64,000 nt of DNA. It comes from Polynucleobacter sp. UK-Kesae-W10. Its GTDB lineage: Bacteria; Pseudomonadota; Gammaproteobacteria; Burkholderiales; Burkholderiaceae. Location: positions 420,986-484,985 of the forward strand of contig NZ_JACVQB010000001.1 of assembly GCF_018881575.1 (NCBI RefSeq), read 5' to 3'. Numbering within the stretch: the first letter of the stretch is position 1; every line of letters begins with the position of its first letter. Shown piece after piece: positions 35,369-49,849 of the stretch. Made by a program: the position numbers and the translations under genes. The notes under the pieces were generated by a model, which was given only the letters and a program-made list of their open reading frames with translations, made no database searches and was not told the DNA's origin.

Positions 35369-37372
35369 ATGTCAAACCTTCAAATTCGTATGGCCAATGC
35401 CATTCGTGCCTTATCCATGGATGCTGTTCAGCAGGCAAATTCAGGTCACCCTGGTATGCCAATGGGCATGGCAGATATTGCTGTTGGATTATGGAATGAA
35501 CATTTAAAACACAACCCCACCGATCCACATTGGATCGATCGTGATCGTTTTGTTTTGTCCAATGGTCATGGTTCGATGTTGCTGTATTCCTTATTGCATC
35601 TTTCTGGCTATGACTTGCCGATTGAGGAATTAAAAAATTTCCGTCAACTGCATAGCAAGACTCCAGGACATCCTGAATATGGAATCACGCCTGGCGTTGA
35701 AACCACAACAGGCCCACTTGGTCAGGGAATTTCGAATGCCGTAGGTATGGCATTGGCAGAAAAACTACTTGCCGAAGAATTTAATCGCCCTGGCCATAAC
35801 ATTATCGATCACTACACCTATGTTTTTCTAGGTGATGGTTGTTTGATGGAAGGCATTAGTCATGAAGTATGTTCTTTGGCTGGAACACTCAAGCTCAACA
35901 AGTTGATTGCACTCTGGGATGACAATGGCATCTCCATCGATGGCAAAGTGGTTTCTTGGTTTAATGAAGATACGCCAAAGCGTTTTGAGGCCTATGGTTG
36001 GAACGTCATTCGTGCAGTAGATGGACACGATGCAGAGGCGGTATCGGCTGCGATTACAAAAGCGAAGAAGAGCGATAAGCCAACCCTAATCTGCTGTAAG
36101 ACCGCGATTGGCCAAGGCTCGCCCAATATGGCTGGTAGCGATAAGGTTCATGGTTCACCACTAGGTGCTGCTGAAATTGCTGCTACCCGTGTCGCTTTAA
36201 ATTGGCCGTATGCGCCATTTGAAATTCCAAAAGATATTTATGCGGCTTGGGACTTTAAAAAGCGTGGTCAAGCAGCTGAGCATGATTGGAATAAAGAGTT
36301 CCAGAAATACAAAAATAAATTTCCGCAGCTCGCTTCTGAGTTGCAACGCCGTATGCAGGGCGACTTGTCAGAAGATTTTTCAAGCACGCTCAATGCCTAT
36401 CTCAAAACTTGCCAATCAAAAGCAGAAACAGTGGCAACTCGTAAAGCCAGTCAAAATGCGATTGAGGCACTGGCCCCAGCATTGCCAGAATTTATGGGCG
36501 GCTCTGCAGACTTAACGGGTTCTAACTTAACCAATTGGTCAGCATGTAAGGCGGTTCGAGCAGACCAATGGGGTAACCATATTAATTATGGTGTGCGTGA
36601 GTTCGGTATGAGCGCCATCATGAATGGCATTGCGTTGCATGGTGGTTACATTCCATTTGGCGGCACTTTCCTAACTTTCTCTGATTACAGTCGCAATGCA
36701 ATTCGCATGGCCGCTTTGATGAAGTTACGCAGCATTTTTGTCTTTACCCATGACTCTATTGGTTTGGGTGAGGATGGTCCAACCCACCAATCTATCGAGC
36801 ATGTGGCCAGCCTGCGCTTGATTCCTAATCTGATGGTCTGGCGCCCGTGTGACACCACGGAGAGCGCTGTAGCCTGGGGCGCGGCGATTGAGCGTAAGAA
36901 TGGCCCAAGCGCCTTAATCTTTAGTCGTCAAAATTGTCCATTTGTTCCTCGCAATAGCCAGCAAATCAAAGATATTGCCCGTGGTGCTTATGTATTGCGC
37001 GAGCCTGCGTCTGGTAAGTTCAATGCAGTGATCATGGCAACCGGCTCTGAAATTGCTTTGGCATTGCAAACTGCTGAACGTCTGGAGAAAGAAAGTTCAG
37101 GCAAGGTTGGTATTCGCGTTGTCTCCATGCCATCAACAACGGTTTTTGATCAGCAAGATGCTGCTTATAAAGCAAAAGTATTGCCACCCAATATTCCGCG
37201 CATTGCAGTTGAAGCGGGTGTGACCGATTTCTGGTGGAAGTATGGTTGCGCTGCGGTACATGGTGTGGATACCTTTGGTGAGTCCGCGCCTGCAGGGGTG
37301 TTGTATGACCACTTTGGTTTAACGGTTGATGGCATTGCTAAAACGGTTCAGAAATGCATCGCGCAGAAATAA
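35369..37372 (+). CDS. tkt: Transketolase
   Basis: Thiamine-diphosphate enzyme of the pentose phosphate pathway. The 667-residue protein has [28 protein letters not shown], the ThDP/Mg motif GDGCLMEG continuing to the [10 protein letters not shown] region, and the Pyr-domain [15 protein letters not shown]. The length is normal. It is followed 25 bases later by gap, so pentose phosphate and glycolytic steps are probably co-transcribed. Confidence 0.97.
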   Translation: MSNLQIRMANAIRALSMDAVQQANSGHPGMPMGMADIAVGLWNEHLKHNPTDPHWIDRDRFVLSNGHGSMLLYSLLHLSGYDLPIEELKNFRQLHSKTPGHPEYGITPGVETTTGPLGQGISNAVGMALAEKLLAEEFNRPGHNIIDHYTYVFLGDGCLMEGISHEVCSLAGTLKLNKLIALWDDNGISIDGKVVSWFNEDTPKRFEAYGWNVIRAVDGHDAEAVSAAITKAKKSDKPTLICCKTAIGQGSPNMAGSDKVHGSPLGAAEIAATRVALNWPYAPFEIPKDIYAAWDFKKRGQAAEHDWNKEFQKYKNKFPQLASELQRRMQGDLSEDFSSTLNAYLKTCQSKAETVATRKASQNAIEALAPALPEFMGGSADLTGSNLTNWSACKAVRADQWGNHINYGVREFGMSAIMNGIALHGGYIPFGGTFLTFSDYSRNAIRMAALMKLRSIFVFTHDSIGLGEDGPTHQSIEHVASLRLIPNLMVWRPCDTTESAVAWGAAIERKNGPSALIFSRQNCPFVPRNSQQIKDIARGAYVLREPASGKFNAVIMATGSEIALALQTAERLEKESSGKVGIRVVSMPSTTVFDQQDAAYKAKVLPPNIPRIAVEAGVTDFWWKYGCAAVHGVDTFGESAPAGVLYDHFGLTVDGIAKTVQKCIAQK

Positions 37373-37397
37373 ATTCAATATTAGTAAGGGGAAATAA

Positions 37398-38426
37398 ATG
37401 ACAATTCGTGTCGCAATTAATGGTTATGGACGTATTGGCCGCATGGTATTGCGCGCCTTGTATGAAGATCAAGTCAATGGCAAGCCACGCCGTGATATCA
37501 AGATTGTCGCGATTAATGCGATGGGTGATATCGCCATCAATGCGCATCTGACGCAGTATGACTCTGCGCATGGTCGCTTTCCTGCAGAGGTTTCTGTAGA
37601 CGGCGATTGCATGGTAGTAAATGGCGATCGCATCAAAATGTTCTGCACTCGTAATCCAGCGGAAACCCCATGGGGTGAGTTGGGCGTTGATTTGGTTTTG
37701 GAGTGTACTGGTAAGTTCACTTCAAAAGAAAAGGCGATGATTCATATTCAGCAGGGCGCAAAGAAGGTATTGATTTCTGCTCCTGGTGAAAAAGATGTGG
37801 ATGCCACTATTGTGTATGGCGTCAATCAAAATGTATTGAAGCCAAGCGATGTAGTGGTATCAAATGCAAGTTGCACCACAAACTGTTTGGCGCCATTGGT
37901 AAAACCATTGCTCGAAAAGATTGGTATTGAGTCTGGATTAATGACTACCATCCATGCGTTTACAAACGATCAAGTATTAACGGATGTGTATCACAAGGAC
38001 ATGCGTCGTGCGCGTTCTGCTGTAACCAGCATGATTCCTACTAAGACTGGTGCTGCTAAGGCGGTAGGTTTGGTATTGCCAGCATTGGCAGGGCGCTTTG
38101 ATGGCTTTGCAATGCGCGTACCCGTGATTAACGTTTCTGTAGTGGATCTCACATTTGCAGCTAGTCGTGCTACCAGCGTAGATGAAGTGAATGCGATTTT
38201 GAAGACAGCCAGCGAAGGTGAGCTTAAAGGTATCTTGGGATTCAATACTCTCCCGCTCGTGTCAATCGACTTTAACCACGATCCTCGCCCAAGTATTTAT
38301 GACGCCTCACAGACCCGCGTTTCTGCTGATGGCAAACTAGTCAAAGTATTGGCTTGGTATGACAACGAATGGGGCTATTCAGTGCAAATGCTCAACGCAG
38401 CAGAAGCATTAATGGCTGTAAAGTGA
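37398..38426 (+). CDS. gap: Glyceraldehyde-3-phosphate dehydrogenase, type I
   Basis: Phosphorylating oxidation of glyceraldehyde 3-phosphate. The 342-residue protein has the Rossmann NGYGRIGR motif, the catalytic C159 in SNASCTTNC, and DNEWGYS. At the end of the second beta strand it reads VAINAMGD, where NAD-dependent relatives usually have Asp (INDL), so A41 replaces the residue that selects against NADP. The gene follows tkt and ends at a strong bidirectional terminator. Confidence 0.96.
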   Translation: MTIRVAINGYGRIGRMVLRALYEDQVNGKPRRDIKIVAINAMGDIAINAHLTQYDSAHGRFPAEVSVDGDCMVVNGDRIKMFCTRNPAETPWGELGVDLVLECTGKFTSKEKAMIHIQQGAKKVLISAPGEKDVDATIVYGVNQNVLKPSDVVVSNASCTTNCLAPLVKPLLEKIGIESGLMTTIHAFTNDQVLTDVYHKDMRRARSAVTSMIPTKTGAAKAVGLVLPALAGRFDGFAMRVPVINVSVVDLTFAASRATSVDEVNAILKTASEGELKGILGFNTLPLVSIDFNHDPRPSIYDASQTRVSADGKLVKVLAWYDNEWGYSVQMLNAAEALMAVK

Positions 38427-38465
38427 GTAAAAGTTGTTAAAAGTGGCTAAATGTCACTAAAAAGT

Positions 38466-38494
38466 AAAAAAGACCTCAATTTGAGGTCTTTTTT
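38466..38494. terminator. Bidirectional intrinsic terminator between gap and fur
   Basis: GACCTCA / TGAGGTC (38472-38478 and 38482-38488) is flanked by six A on the left and six T on the right, giving a U tract on both strands. It lies between the convergent gap and fur genes. Confidence 0.92.
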
Positions 38495-38549
38495 ATTGCT
38501 CTGCAAAGATCAATATTCACTAAATTACTCTAAAAAGCGATAACTGCGC

Positions 38550-39005
38550 TTATTTTTGTTTATTTCGACAGTTTTTCTTCTGGCAATGGCCGTACATCGC
38601 TAAAGCATGCTCTTGGAGCTTAAATCCTAGGGATTTAGCGATATCTCGCTGCCTTTTCTCAATGGCTTCATCCACAAACTCCTCCACATGGCCACAATCA
38701 AGGCATACCAAGTGGTCATGGTGCCGACCCTCGTTTAGTTCGTAGATTGCCCTGCCATCGCCCTTGCTTGACTCAAAATGGCTGCGCAGGAGAAGTCCAG
38801 CCTGTTCAAACTGGGTAAGGACTCGGTAGACAGTTGCCAGGCCAATCTCTTGGTCATCCTTGGCCAGGGCCATAAAGACATCCTCAGCGCTAAAGTGAGT
38901 GCCCCCGTTTTGATGAAAAAAATCCAGGATTTTCATACGAGGACCGGTAGCCTTGAGGCCAATATCGCGCAAATTTTCAGGAGTGGGGTTTTGGTTCGTA
39001 TTCAT
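38550..39005 (-). CDS. fur: Ferric uptake regulator Fur
   Basis: Fe2+-responsive repressor of iron-uptake genes. The 151-residue form starts [27 protein letters not shown]. It contains the winged-helix DNA-binding region with the recognition segment [15 protein letters not shown], the metal-binding [16 protein letters not shown] and a C-terminal Cys/His tail. I use the ATG at 39005; a longer frame to 39212 runs through the divergent bamE coding region and is not plausible. Divergence from bamE is the classic arrangement. Confidence 0.96.
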   Translation of the reverse strand: MNTNQNPTPENLRDIGLKATGPRMKILDFFHQNGGTHFSAEDVFMALAKDDQEIGLATVYRVLTQFEQAGLLLRSHFESSKGDGRAIYELNEGRHHDHLVCLDCGHVEEFVDEAIEKRQRDIAKSLGFKLQEHALAMYGHCQKKNCRNKQK

Positions 39006-39048
39006 GGCTTTGGGAGCTAAAATCAATGTCTTAATGATACGGCCAGCC

Positions 39049-39786
39049 ATGCAAAATTGCCTTGAACTTTTTAGTCGTTTTTTTCGCCCGCTTTTGAAGG
39101 GGGTCTTGACTCCTTCCAGGGGTGGAATACTGGCCATTGTGGCGTTTGGCTTATTGGGCCTTAGTGCCTGCTCTACCGCTGTTGACAATACGCAGCGCGC
39201 CTGGATGAACAAAATCTTTAGACCTTATGTTCCAGATGTAGTGCAAGGCAACTTCATCTCAAGTGAGCAATACGCAAAATTAGAGTTGGGTATGACTCGT
39301 GAGCAGGTACGTCAAATTTTGGGCACACCCTTATTGGCTAGTTATTTCCACGCCAATCGTTGGGACTATGTATTTGAATTTAAACGCTCTGGCCAAAGAG
39401 TGGGCAAAGAGCGTCATGTCACCGTTTATTTTGACGGCGATAAATTGGTGAAGTTTGAGGGCGATGCTCTCCCAACAGAAGTGGAGTTGGTTGCTGAGAT
39501 TGATAACTACTCCAAAACCAAGCGTTCATTCTGGGATGTTGTAACCGGCTCCAATAAGCCGCCAGAGACCCCGCCTTTGCAACAGCCAGAGTTAATGGTG
39601 CCAAGCAAAACAGATAATTTGCCGGCAGGAGCGCCAGTGCCTCCAGTGCCAGCTGCAAGCAAAAGTTCCTTTTGGGACTTCTTTAGTTTTTCGAATAAAT
39701 CGTCCGATGGCGTACCCACTCCTCAAGCAGAGACTCTGGGGCCTGGTGCTTTGAATGTCCCACCGGCTAGCGAGACTAAGCAGTAA
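39049..39786 (+). CDS. bamE: Outer-membrane assembly lipoprotein BamE with long C-terminal extension
   Basis: Component of the BAM machine that inserts outer-membrane proteins. A signal sequence ends in the lipobox LSAC (Cys 41 from the ATG at 39049). The BamE/SmpA domain follows with [19 protein letters not shown] and [10 protein letters not shown]. The remaining ~80 residues are a Pro-rich extension with two similar blocks, [16 protein letters not shown] and [20 protein letters not shown]. coli BamE has 113 residues; this one has 245. The start is uncertain because the n-region is long; ATG at 39034 is an alternative. Confidence 0.92.
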   Translation: MQNCLELFSRFFRPLLKGVLTPSRGGILAIVAFGLLGLSACSTAVDNTQRAWMNKIFRPYVPDVVQGNFISSEQYAKLELGMTREQVRQILGTPLLASYFHANRWDYVFEFKRSGQRVGKERHVTVYFDGDKLVKFEGDALPTEVELVAEIDNYSKTKRSFWDVVTGSNKPPETPPLQQPELMVPSKTDNLPAGAPVPPVPAASKSSFWDFFSFSNKSSDGVPTPQAETLGPGALNVPPASETKQ

Positions 39787-39859
39787 TAGTGATTTTGGTG
39801 CTGATGTCTAAAGAAGTTCTAGGCATCTCAAGTAAATTTAATTTGAAGCGAAGAAATAC

Positions 39860-43382
<3,523 letters not shown>

Positions 43383-43402
43383 TTAACAGAGATCATCACG
43401 AT

Positions 43403-43930
43403 ATGAGCGTAAATTCACTGCGACGTACCCTTCTAGGCTTCATGGTCAGTGCGCCATTGAGTGGTTTACTCGCCTGTGGCTATCGCATGCGTGGCATGGT
43501 GGACTTACCATTTAAGGCAATTGCAATTACCGGCAGCCCATCGCCTCCACTGCGTGCAGATATTCAAACGGCTATCTTGACTGGTACAGATGTAAAAGTG
43601 GCAATTAATCCTAAAGATGCTGACTTAATCCTAGAGGTCACCAATGATTTAAGTGGTCGAGAAATCTTGGCATACAACTCCGCCGGTCAGGTATCAGCGT
43701 ATCGTTTGAATATCCGGGTTGGATTCAGGGCTTACGATACTTCCGGCGCAGAAATTGTTCCTGATAGTGAAATCTACATGACGCGCGACATGGACTTCTC
43801 CAATACCACTGTTTTGGCAACCGATGTTCAGCAGCAACAATTCGTATCCTTGATGCGCAAAGATTTGGCTGTACAAATTTTGCGTCGTGTTTCTGCGGCT
43901 GCAAGAGCCCCACAAACCAAAGCGTTCTAA
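43403..43930 (+). CDS. lptE: LPS-assembly lipoprotein LptE
   Basis: Partner of LptD in the outer-membrane LPS translocon. The 175-residue protein has a signal ending in the lipobox LLAC (Cys near residue 25), followed by GYRMRG, the typical LptE start. The SPSPPLRADIQTAIL and YNSAGQVSAYRLNIRV segments and the final coiled C-terminus fit the family. It is encoded between leuS and holA as in most proteobacteria, with 20 bases on the left and 18 on the right. Confidence 0.92.
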   Translation: MSVNSLRRTLLGFMVSAPLSGLLACGYRMRGMVDLPFKAIAITGSPSPPLRADIQTAILTGTDVKVAINPKDADLILEVTNDLSGREILAYNSAGQVSAYRLNIRVGFRAYDTSGAEIVPDSEIYMTRDMDFSNTTVLATDVQQQQFVSLMRKDLAVQILRRVSAAARAPQTKAF

Positions 43931-43948
43931 AAAGAGATCTAGACTCGC

Positions 43949-45010
43949 ATGGTTAAAGTAGATGCCCTGCAAGCGCACCTCAAATCCTTAAGCTCTGGCA
44001 ATGCAATGTCACCCCTCTATGTATTTAGTGGGGATGAACCTCTTTTAATGATGGAGGCCATGGATCAGTTACGTTTAGCAGCCAAGAAGCAGGGATTTAC
44101 TGAGCGCGAGGTCTTATTGCAAGAGCGCGGATTCGATTGGAGCGCCCTGCTTAATGCAGGTCAAACCATGTCTTTGTTTGGTGATAAGCGCTGGGTTGAG
44201 TTGCGTATTCCGACTGGTAAACCTGGGCGTGATGGTGCAGATGCTCTAAAACAATTTGCAGCTCAAGTCGCCTCTCAAATGAGTGGACCTGATGGTCCTG
44301 ATACTGTCGTGTGTATTGTCTTGCCGCGCCTAGATGGCAAAACTAAAACTTCTGCTTGGTTTAGCGCTTTGGATGAGGCGGGTATGGCGATTCAGATTGA
44401 TTCTTTGGACCGTAGCCACTTGCCCCATTGGATTGCTGCGCGCCTAAAAAAACAAAACCAAGAAGTTGAAGCGGGGCCGGGTCATCAGCGCGCTCTGGAA
44501 TTTATGGCAGACCAAGTAGAGGGCAATTTGATTGCGGCTCACCAAGAAATTTTGAAGCTGGGTCTGCTGTATCCCACTGGTGTGTTGACTGAAGAGCAAA
44601 TTCGCACCTCAATTTTGAAGGTGGCTCGCTATAACGTATTTGAGTTAACCGAGGCGATGCTTGCCGGTGATTTGCCACGATTAAATCGAATGCTCGATGG
44701 CTTGAAGGGCGAAGGTGAGCCTTTGGTCTTAATTCTCTGGAGCGTGACAGAGGAGCTTAGGCTACTATCTAAATTAAAGGCCGCCAGTGATGCGGGTGAG
44801 TCTGTGCAGCAGTTGATGCGTGCCAATCGCATATGGGGCAATAAGGAACGGCTGTATCCAAATGCTCTAAGGCGTGTACAGCCTCTGAAATTGCGTAGAG
44901 CTATCCAGGTAGCCGCAGGCTTGGATCGCCAAGTCAAAGGCTTATCGGCCGCTGAATTACCTGCAGACCCATGGGATGGCCTGCGTTTAGTTGGAAATTT
45001 ATTGCGTTAA
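43949..45010 (+). CDS. holA: DNA polymerase III delta subunit
   Basis: Clamp-loader subunit that opens the beta clamp. The 353-residue protein has the delta N-terminal PLYVFSGDEPLLMMEAMDQLR, a degenerate AAA+ fold (VVCIVLPRLDGKTKTSAWF), the DQVEGNLIAAHQEILKL region and the C-terminal collar domain. It is followed 30 bases later by proA. Confidence 0.94.
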   Translation: MVKVDALQAHLKSLSSGNAMSPLYVFSGDEPLLMMEAMDQLRLAAKKQGFTEREVLLQERGFDWSALLNAGQTMSLFGDKRWVELRIPTGKPGRDGADALKQFAAQVASQMSGPDGPDTVVCIVLPRLDGKTKTSAWFSALDEAGMAIQIDSLDRSHLPHWIAARLKKQNQEVEAGPGHQRALEFMADQVEGNLIAAHQEILKLGLLYPTGVLTEEQIRTSILKVARYNVFELTEAMLAGDLPRLNRMLDGLKGEGEPLVLILWSVTEELRLLSKLKAASDAGESVQQLMRANRIWGNKERLYPNALRRVQPLKLRRAIQVAAGLDRQVKGLSAAELPADPWDGLRLVGNLLR

Positions 45011-45040
45011 GAACACAATAGTGAATTAGAGAACCAAAAA

Positions 45041-46318
45041 ATGAGTACAGAGATTCAGAAAATGATGCAAGACATTGGCCAGCGAGCGCGCAGCGCATCG
45101 CGCGCAATGGCGCGGGCATCTAGCGAGCAGAAAAATCAAGCGCTATTACATATAGCTAAAGCCGTACGTCAACAAGCAGCGCAAATCCAAGCAGTGAATC
45201 AAATTGATGTAGAGCGTGCAAAAGCCAATGGTCAAGATGCCGCCTTTGTTGATCGCTTAACGATGACTCCTAAAACCATTGAAACGATAGCATTAGGTTT
45301 AGAGCAAATTGTGAGCCTAGAAGATCCTATTGGGAAAATAACGCCTCTACAAAAACAAGCCTCTGGTATTGAGCTCGGGCAAATGCGTGTGCCATTGGGT
45401 GTGATAGGTATCATTTATGAATCTCGTCCAAACGTCACGATTGATGCAGCAGCGCTTTGCTTGAAATCAGGCAATGCTGTTATTTTGCGTGGTGGTTCAG
45501 AAGCGATTGATTCCAATACTATGTTGGCCAAAATTATTCAGGAAGGGCTGGCTGCTGCTGGCTTGCCTCAGGATGCAGTACAAGTGGTTACCACTACAGA
45601 CCGAAGTGCTGTCGGAGAAATGATCACCATGACGCAATATATTGATGTGATTGTTCCTCGTGGTGGTAAAAGCTTAATTGCCCGTCTAATGGCAGAGGCT
45701 CGGGTACCAATGATTAAGCATTTGGATGGCATCTGCCACACCTATATTGATGCGGATGCAGATGTTGCTATGGCAATCAAGGTGTGTGATAACGCCAAGA
45801 CCCAACGCTATGCACCTTGTAATGCGATGGAAACCTTATTGGTCAATCAGGCAATTGCAGCTCAGGTATTGCCAAGCCTGTGCCAAATTTATCAAGACAA
45901 AGGTGTAGAGCTTCGTGTAGATGCATTAACGCGCGCTACGCTCGAGGCCAATGGCTTTAAAAACTTGGTTGATGCAACCGAGGAAGATTGGCAAACGGAG
46001 TACCTTGCCCCAATCCTATCAATTAAGACGGTTGCCGATATTAATGAAGCAATGGACCATATCGAGCGCTACGGTAGTAAGCATACCGATGCCATCATTA
46101 CAAATAACACGTTACAAGCCAATCGTTTCTTGCGTGAAGTGGATAGCGCTAGTGTGATGGTGAACGCCAGTACACGGTTTGCCGATGGTTTTGAATACGG
46201 TCTTGGCGCAGAAATTGGTATTTCAAACGACAAGTTGCATGCGCGTGGCCCAGTTGGCCTTGATGGCTTAACTTCTTTGAAGTATGTGGTGATGGGTCAC
46301 GGCGAGATTCGTACTTAA
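45041..46318 (+). CDS. proA: Gamma-glutamyl phosphate reductase
   Basis: Second step of proline synthesis, using the product of proB (2807). The 425-residue protein has the family signatures [29 protein letters not shown] core (seen at about 125-150), the catalytic Cys in [17 protein letters not shown], and [22 protein letters not shown] near the C-terminus. It is complete and of normal length, in contrast to the shortened ProB. The proB and proA genes are 42 kb apart here, not in one operon. Confidence 0.96.
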   Translation: MSTEIQKMMQDIGQRARSASRAMARASSEQKNQALLHIAKAVRQQAAQIQAVNQIDVERAKANGQDAAFVDRLTMTPKTIETIALGLEQIVSLEDPIGKITPLQKQASGIELGQMRVPLGVIGIIYESRPNVTIDAAALCLKSGNAVILRGGSEAIDSNTMLAKIIQEGLAAAGLPQDAVQVVTTTDRSAVGEMITMTQYIDVIVPRGGKSLIARLMAEARVPMIKHLDGICHTYIDADADVAMAIKVCDNAKTQRYAPCNAMETLLVNQAIAAQVLPSLCQIYQDKGVELRVDALTRATLEANGFKNLVDATEEDWQTEYLAPILSIKTVADINEAMDHIERYGSKHTDAIITNNTLQANRFLREVDSASVMVNASTRFADGFEYGLGAEIGISNDKLHARGPVGLDGLTSLKYVVMGHGEIRT

Positions 46319-46350
46319 ACAATGATCATGGTATCTAAGGCAAACAATTG

Positions 46351-46776
46351 ATGACGAACGCTTACCTTTGGGTAAAAACCTTTCACATTGTGTTCATTAC
46401 CTCCTGGTTTGCGGGCTTGTTTTATCTGCCTCGCATCTTTGTGAACTTGGCCGATGAAAAGCATCCCGAGGCTTTAGTGCGATTACTCGGTATGGCCGAT
46501 CGCCTGTTTCGATTTATGACGATTCTGGCGGTACCTGCAATCTTGCTTGGCCTAACACTCTGGCAAGTTTTTGGTGTTGGCGCCGGAGACATCTGGATGC
46601 ACGCCAAATTATTCTTAGTGGTGCTAGTGATCGGTTATCACCATGCATGCTGGAGCTTGCTCAAGAAGTTTCGTGCTGGTGTCAATACCAAATCCGGTGT
46701 TTGGTATCGCTGGTTCAATGAGGTTCCTGTTATTTTGTTGATCGCTATTGTTGCTTTGGTGATTTTGAAGCCATAG
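46351..46776 (+). CDS. hemJ: HemJ-like/CopD-family membrane protein
   Basis: A 141-residue protein with four membrane helices. The N-terminal WVKTFHIVFITSWFAGLFYLPRIFV is characteristic of the HemJ (UPF0093) protoporphyrinogen IX oxidase family, and a second conserved His-Lys pair lies in DIWMHAKLFLV. HemJ oxidises protoporphyrinogen to protoporphyrin in haem synthesis; hemL at 48534 acts earlier in the same pathway. I use the ATG at 46351, not the TTG just before it. The gene follows proA by 32 bases. Confidence 0.85.
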   Translation: MTNAYLWVKTFHIVFITSWFAGLFYLPRIFVNLADEKHPEALVRLLGMADRLFRFMTILAVPAILLGLTLWQVFGVGAGDIWMHAKLFLVVLVIGYHHACWSLLKKFRAGVNTKSGVWYRWFNEVPVILLIAIVALVILKP

Positions 46777-46822
46777 GCCTCGCTGATTTATTCCCCCTTT
46801 CCCTTTTAAGACTGTTAGCCCC

Positions 46823-48289
46823 ATGAGATTTTTTGTTGTTTGCCCAGGCGGTTTAGAGATTCCGCTCGCACAGGAGCTCGCAGAGATTGCTGGGCGCCCA
46901 GACGCTAAGGCGCTAGGTACTTGGGTCATTGATCCTACTCCTACTAGCCCTACAGGCGGCGTTGGATTAGCAGGACCATTGTCTGCTGCAATGGCGCTCA
47001 ATCTCCACTCGAGAACGGCTAGTCGCGTCTTATTGCAAATGGCCCAGGGACCTTATCGTCAAGAAGATGACTTATATAAGCTCGCCAGTGGTCTCGCATG
47101 GGAAGATTGGTTTACCTCAAAGCAAACCTTGCGCGTCGATGTAACTGCACATCGCTCACCGTTAAAAAGTTTAAATTTCGCTACCCTCAAAATTAAGGAT
47201 GCGATTGTCGACCGCTTACGTGATGTGACTGGCGATCGTCCTAGTATTGATACCGCATTTCCAGATGTCCGGGTACAGGCGCATTTAACTGCAACCCAAG
47301 TCACCATTTATTTGGATACCTCCGGTGAAGCCTTATTTAAACGGGGCTGGCGCGATGAAAAAGGTGATGCTCCTCTAAAAGAAAACTTAGCTGCTGGTAT
47401 TTTGTCGATTACAGGCTGGAAGCCGGGGCAGACTTTATTTGACCCGATGTGTGGCAGCGGTACATTTTTAATTGAGGCTGCCCAGAAACTCTTGGCAATT
47501 CCTCCGGGGGCCATTCGCGCAGGCATGTATGGCGATGATGCAAAGCCCAGTAGATTGGCCTACCGCCCATTAGTGACCTCAGCACATGGCTTTGGTTTTC
47601 AAAGGCTCAAGCCATTTAATGAAGCGGCCGAACAAAAACGTTGGGCTGCACTAAAAGAGTCCTCGCTCAATGAGATTCTAGAAAAGCGTAAGCGCTATCC
47701 CAATGTCGAGGCGTTGGAGATTAGTGGCGGTGATATTAATGAAAAACTAGTCTCGATGTGTAAAGGTAACTGGCAGCGGGCGCAGTTGCCTGACCAGCCA
47801 GCAGTTCGTCAGATTGATGCCTTGGCTAGTAAGCCGCCTGCTAATACCAAAGAGGGCGTAATGTTATTAAACCCCCCTTACGGAGAGCGCTTGGTCATTA
47901 AAGGTGGACGGGGGCAAGATCGCTCCTCACGGGATTCGAACGATGCTAGCTATGAAACAGAAGAGCCTGAAAATCGCTTTGAGCTCAATTTAGAAACGGG
48001 ACGCCAAAGCGCCAAACGCTCTAGCCGTGAGTCTCTTAAAAAGCTACAGGCTCAAGAAGAGCAAGATCCAAAATTTATCGAGTTCTTACGGCAGTTTGGT
48101 CAGCATTTGAAAGATACGTTCGGTGGTTGGAACGTTTTTGTTTTGACGGCAGACATGGCTTTACCTGGGCAACTCAGAATTAAAGAATCCAAGCGCACAC
48201 CTTTATTTAATGGCCCCTTAGAGTGTCGTTTATTTAAGTTTGAGATCCATGCAAAACGTGCGCCCGAGAATGAGTCGAAAAACCCATAA
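46823..48289 (+). CDS. THUMP-domain 23S rRNA methyltransferase, RlmL N-terminal type
   Basis: A 488-residue SAM-dependent RNA methyltransferase. Residues about 1-160 contain an N-terminal ferredoxin-like/THUMP region that binds RNA. The catalytic part has FDPMCGSGTFLIEAA for SAM and the base-flipping LLNPPYGERL, matching the m2G2445-type half of RlmL/YcbY without the second methyltransferase half. A charged insert (about 370-415, RSSRDSNDASYETEEPENRF onward) interrupts the C-terminal part. The exact target base is inferred from the family. Confidence 0.88.
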   Translation: MRFFVVCPGGLEIPLAQELAEIAGRPDAKALGTWVIDPTPTSPTGGVGLAGPLSAAMALNLHSRTASRVLLQMAQGPYRQEDDLYKLASGLAWEDWFTSKQTLRVDVTAHRSPLKSLNFATLKIKDAIVDRLRDVTGDRPSIDTAFPDVRVQAHLTATQVTIYLDTSGEALFKRGWRDEKGDAPLKENLAAGILSITGWKPGQTLFDPMCGSGTFLIEAAQKLLAIPPGAIRAGMYGDDAKPSRLAYRPLVTSAHGFGFQRLKPFNEAAEQKRWAALKESSLNEILEKRKRYPNVEALEISGGDINEKLVSMCKGNWQRAQLPDQPAVRQIDALASKPPANTKEGVMLLNPPYGERLVIKGGRGQDRSSRDSNDASYETEEPENRFELNLETGRQSAKRSSRESLKKLQAQEEQDPKFIEFLRQFGQHLKDTFGGWNVFVLTADMALPGQLRIKESKRTPLFNGPLECRLFKFEIHAKRAPENESKNP

Positions 48290-48344
48290 GCGTTTTAAAA
48301 TGAACCCATGAGTTCAATGTAGCAATACAGCGGAGAATCAAGCA

Positions 48345-48515
48345 ATGGAATTTAAAACCTATATGTGTCTAATTTGCGGTTGGGTGTATGACGAGGCCGC
48401 TGGCTTGCCCGATGAGGGTATTGCACCCGGAACACTGTGGAAGGATGTCCCAATGAATTGGACATGTCCTGAGTGTGGTGCTCGTAAAGATGATTTTGAA
48501 ATGATGGCAATTTAA
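48345..48515 (+). CDS. Rubredoxin
   Basis: A 56-residue electron carrier with the two CxxCG knuckles, MCLICGWVYDEAAG and WTCPECGARKDDFE, that bind one iron with four cysteines. GLPDEGIAPGTLWKDVP between them is the typical rubredoxin core. GGAG lies upstream of the ATG at 48345. It ends 18 bases before hemL and is probably co-transcribed with it; the rubredoxin-hemL neighbourhood is common in betaproteobacteria. Confidence 0.97.
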   Translation: MEFKTYMCLICGWVYDEAAGLPDEGIAPGTLWKDVPMNWTCPECGARKDDFEMMAI

Positions 48516-48533
48516 AAGACGATTGAGGCAAAA

Positions 48534-49829
48534 GTGAATCAAAACGACGTTTTATTTGAGCGTGCACAAAAGACAATTCCCGGAGGTGTGAACTCTCCAG
48601 TACGCGCATTTCGTCAAGTAGGCGGGACGCCTCGTTTTGTTACTAAAGCTAAAGGCCCATATTTCTGGGATGCTCAGAATCAGCGTTATATCGACTTAAT
48701 TATGTCGTGGGGCCCTATGATTGTTGGGCATGCCCATCCAGAGGTAGTGGAGGCCGTCCAAAAAGCTGCCGAAACCAGTTTTAGTTATGGCGCCCCTACA
48801 GAAGGTGAAATTGAGTTAGCTGAGCGCATTTGCGCTTTGATGCCTAGTGTTGAGCAAGTGCGTATGGTCTCGAGTGGTACTGAGGCAACCATGAGTGCTT
48901 TACGTTTAGCGCGTGGCTATACCGGCCGCGATCTGATTATTAAGTTTGAGGGTTGTTATCACGGCCATGCGGATAGTTTGCTGGTTAAAGCAGGCTCTGG
49001 CTTGCTCACATTTGCAGACTCAACGCAAAACGCACCCTCTTCTGGCGGAGTTCCTCAGGATTTAGTGAAGCACACCTTAGTGTTGCCCTATAACGATGTG
49101 GCTGCTATTGAAGCCGTGTTTCAGCAGCAGGGTGATCAAATTGCTGCTGTGATTCTGGAACCTATTGCAGGCAATATGAACTTGATTCAACCGTCCAAAG
49201 CATTCTTAAGTGCGATACGCCAGCTGACTACTCAATATGGAAGTGTATTGATTTACGACGAAGTAATGACGGGTTTTAGAGTCGCTCTAGGCGGCGCACA
49301 ATCATTACAAGGTATTACCCCAGATTTAACGTGCTTAGGTAAGGTGATGGGTGGCGGTATGCCGATGGCTGCATTTGGTGGCAAAAAAGAAATCATGTCT
49401 AAATTGGCTCCCCTGGGTAATGTCTATCAGGCGGGAACTTTGTCTGGTAATCCGGTAGCGGTGGCTGCTGGCTTAAAAACCTTAGAGATTATTTCTAGGG
49501 AAGGCTTCTATGACTGCCTTACGAAACAAACTCAAAAGTTGATGGCTGGTTTACAGCAGGCTGCAGATAAAGCAGGCGTTCCATTTGCAGTCGATAGTGT
49601 TGGCGGGATGTTTGGTTTTTATTTTGCCAATGCTGTTCCGACCTCTTTTGAAGCCGTAACCAAAACAGATATCGAGGCGTTCAAGAAATTCTTTCACCTC
49701 ATGTTGGATCAAGGCGTGTATCTTGCGCCGTCAGCGTACGAGGCAGGCTTTACTTCCATTGCACACGATGATGAAGTACTTCAGGCAATTATTGCTGCTG
49801 CAGAAAAATCATTTCAGCAATTAAAGTAA
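48534..49829 (+). CDS. hemL: Glutamate-1-semialdehyde 2,1-aminomutase
   Basis: PLP enzyme that makes 5-aminolevulinate for haem. The 431-residue protein starts at GTG (GAGG upstream) with [20 protein letters not shown]. It has [16 protein letters not shown], the cofactor Asp in [15 protein letters not shown], the PLP lysine in [12 protein letters not shown] and [14 protein letters not shown]. Length and motifs are normal. Confidence 0.97.
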   Translation: MNQNDVLFERAQKTIPGGVNSPVRAFRQVGGTPRFVTKAKGPYFWDAQNQRYIDLIMSWGPMIVGHAHPEVVEAVQKAAETSFSYGAPTEGEIELAERICALMPSVEQVRMVSSGTEATMSALRLARGYTGRDLIIKFEGCYHGHADSLLVKAGSGLLTFADSTQNAPSSGGVPQDLVKHTLVLPYNDVAAIEAVFQQQGDQIAAVILEPIAGNMNLIQPSKAFLSAIRQLTTQYGSVLIYDEVMTGFRVALGGAQSLQGITPDLTCLGKVMGGGMPMAAFGGKKEIMSKLAPLGNVYQAGTLSGNPVAVAAGLKTLEIISREGFYDCLTKQTQKLMAGLQQAADKAGVPFAVDSVGGMFGFYFANAVPTSFEAVTKTDIEAFKKFFHLMLDQGVYLAPSAYEAGFTSIAHDDEVLQAIIAAAEKSFQQLK

Positions 49830-49849
49830 ACAAAAACCAATAGAGTTTT

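Noticed and set aside
39006-39212. Long N-terminal extension of Fur
   Set aside because: It runs antisense through bamE; the ATG at 39005 gives a normal 151-residue Fur.
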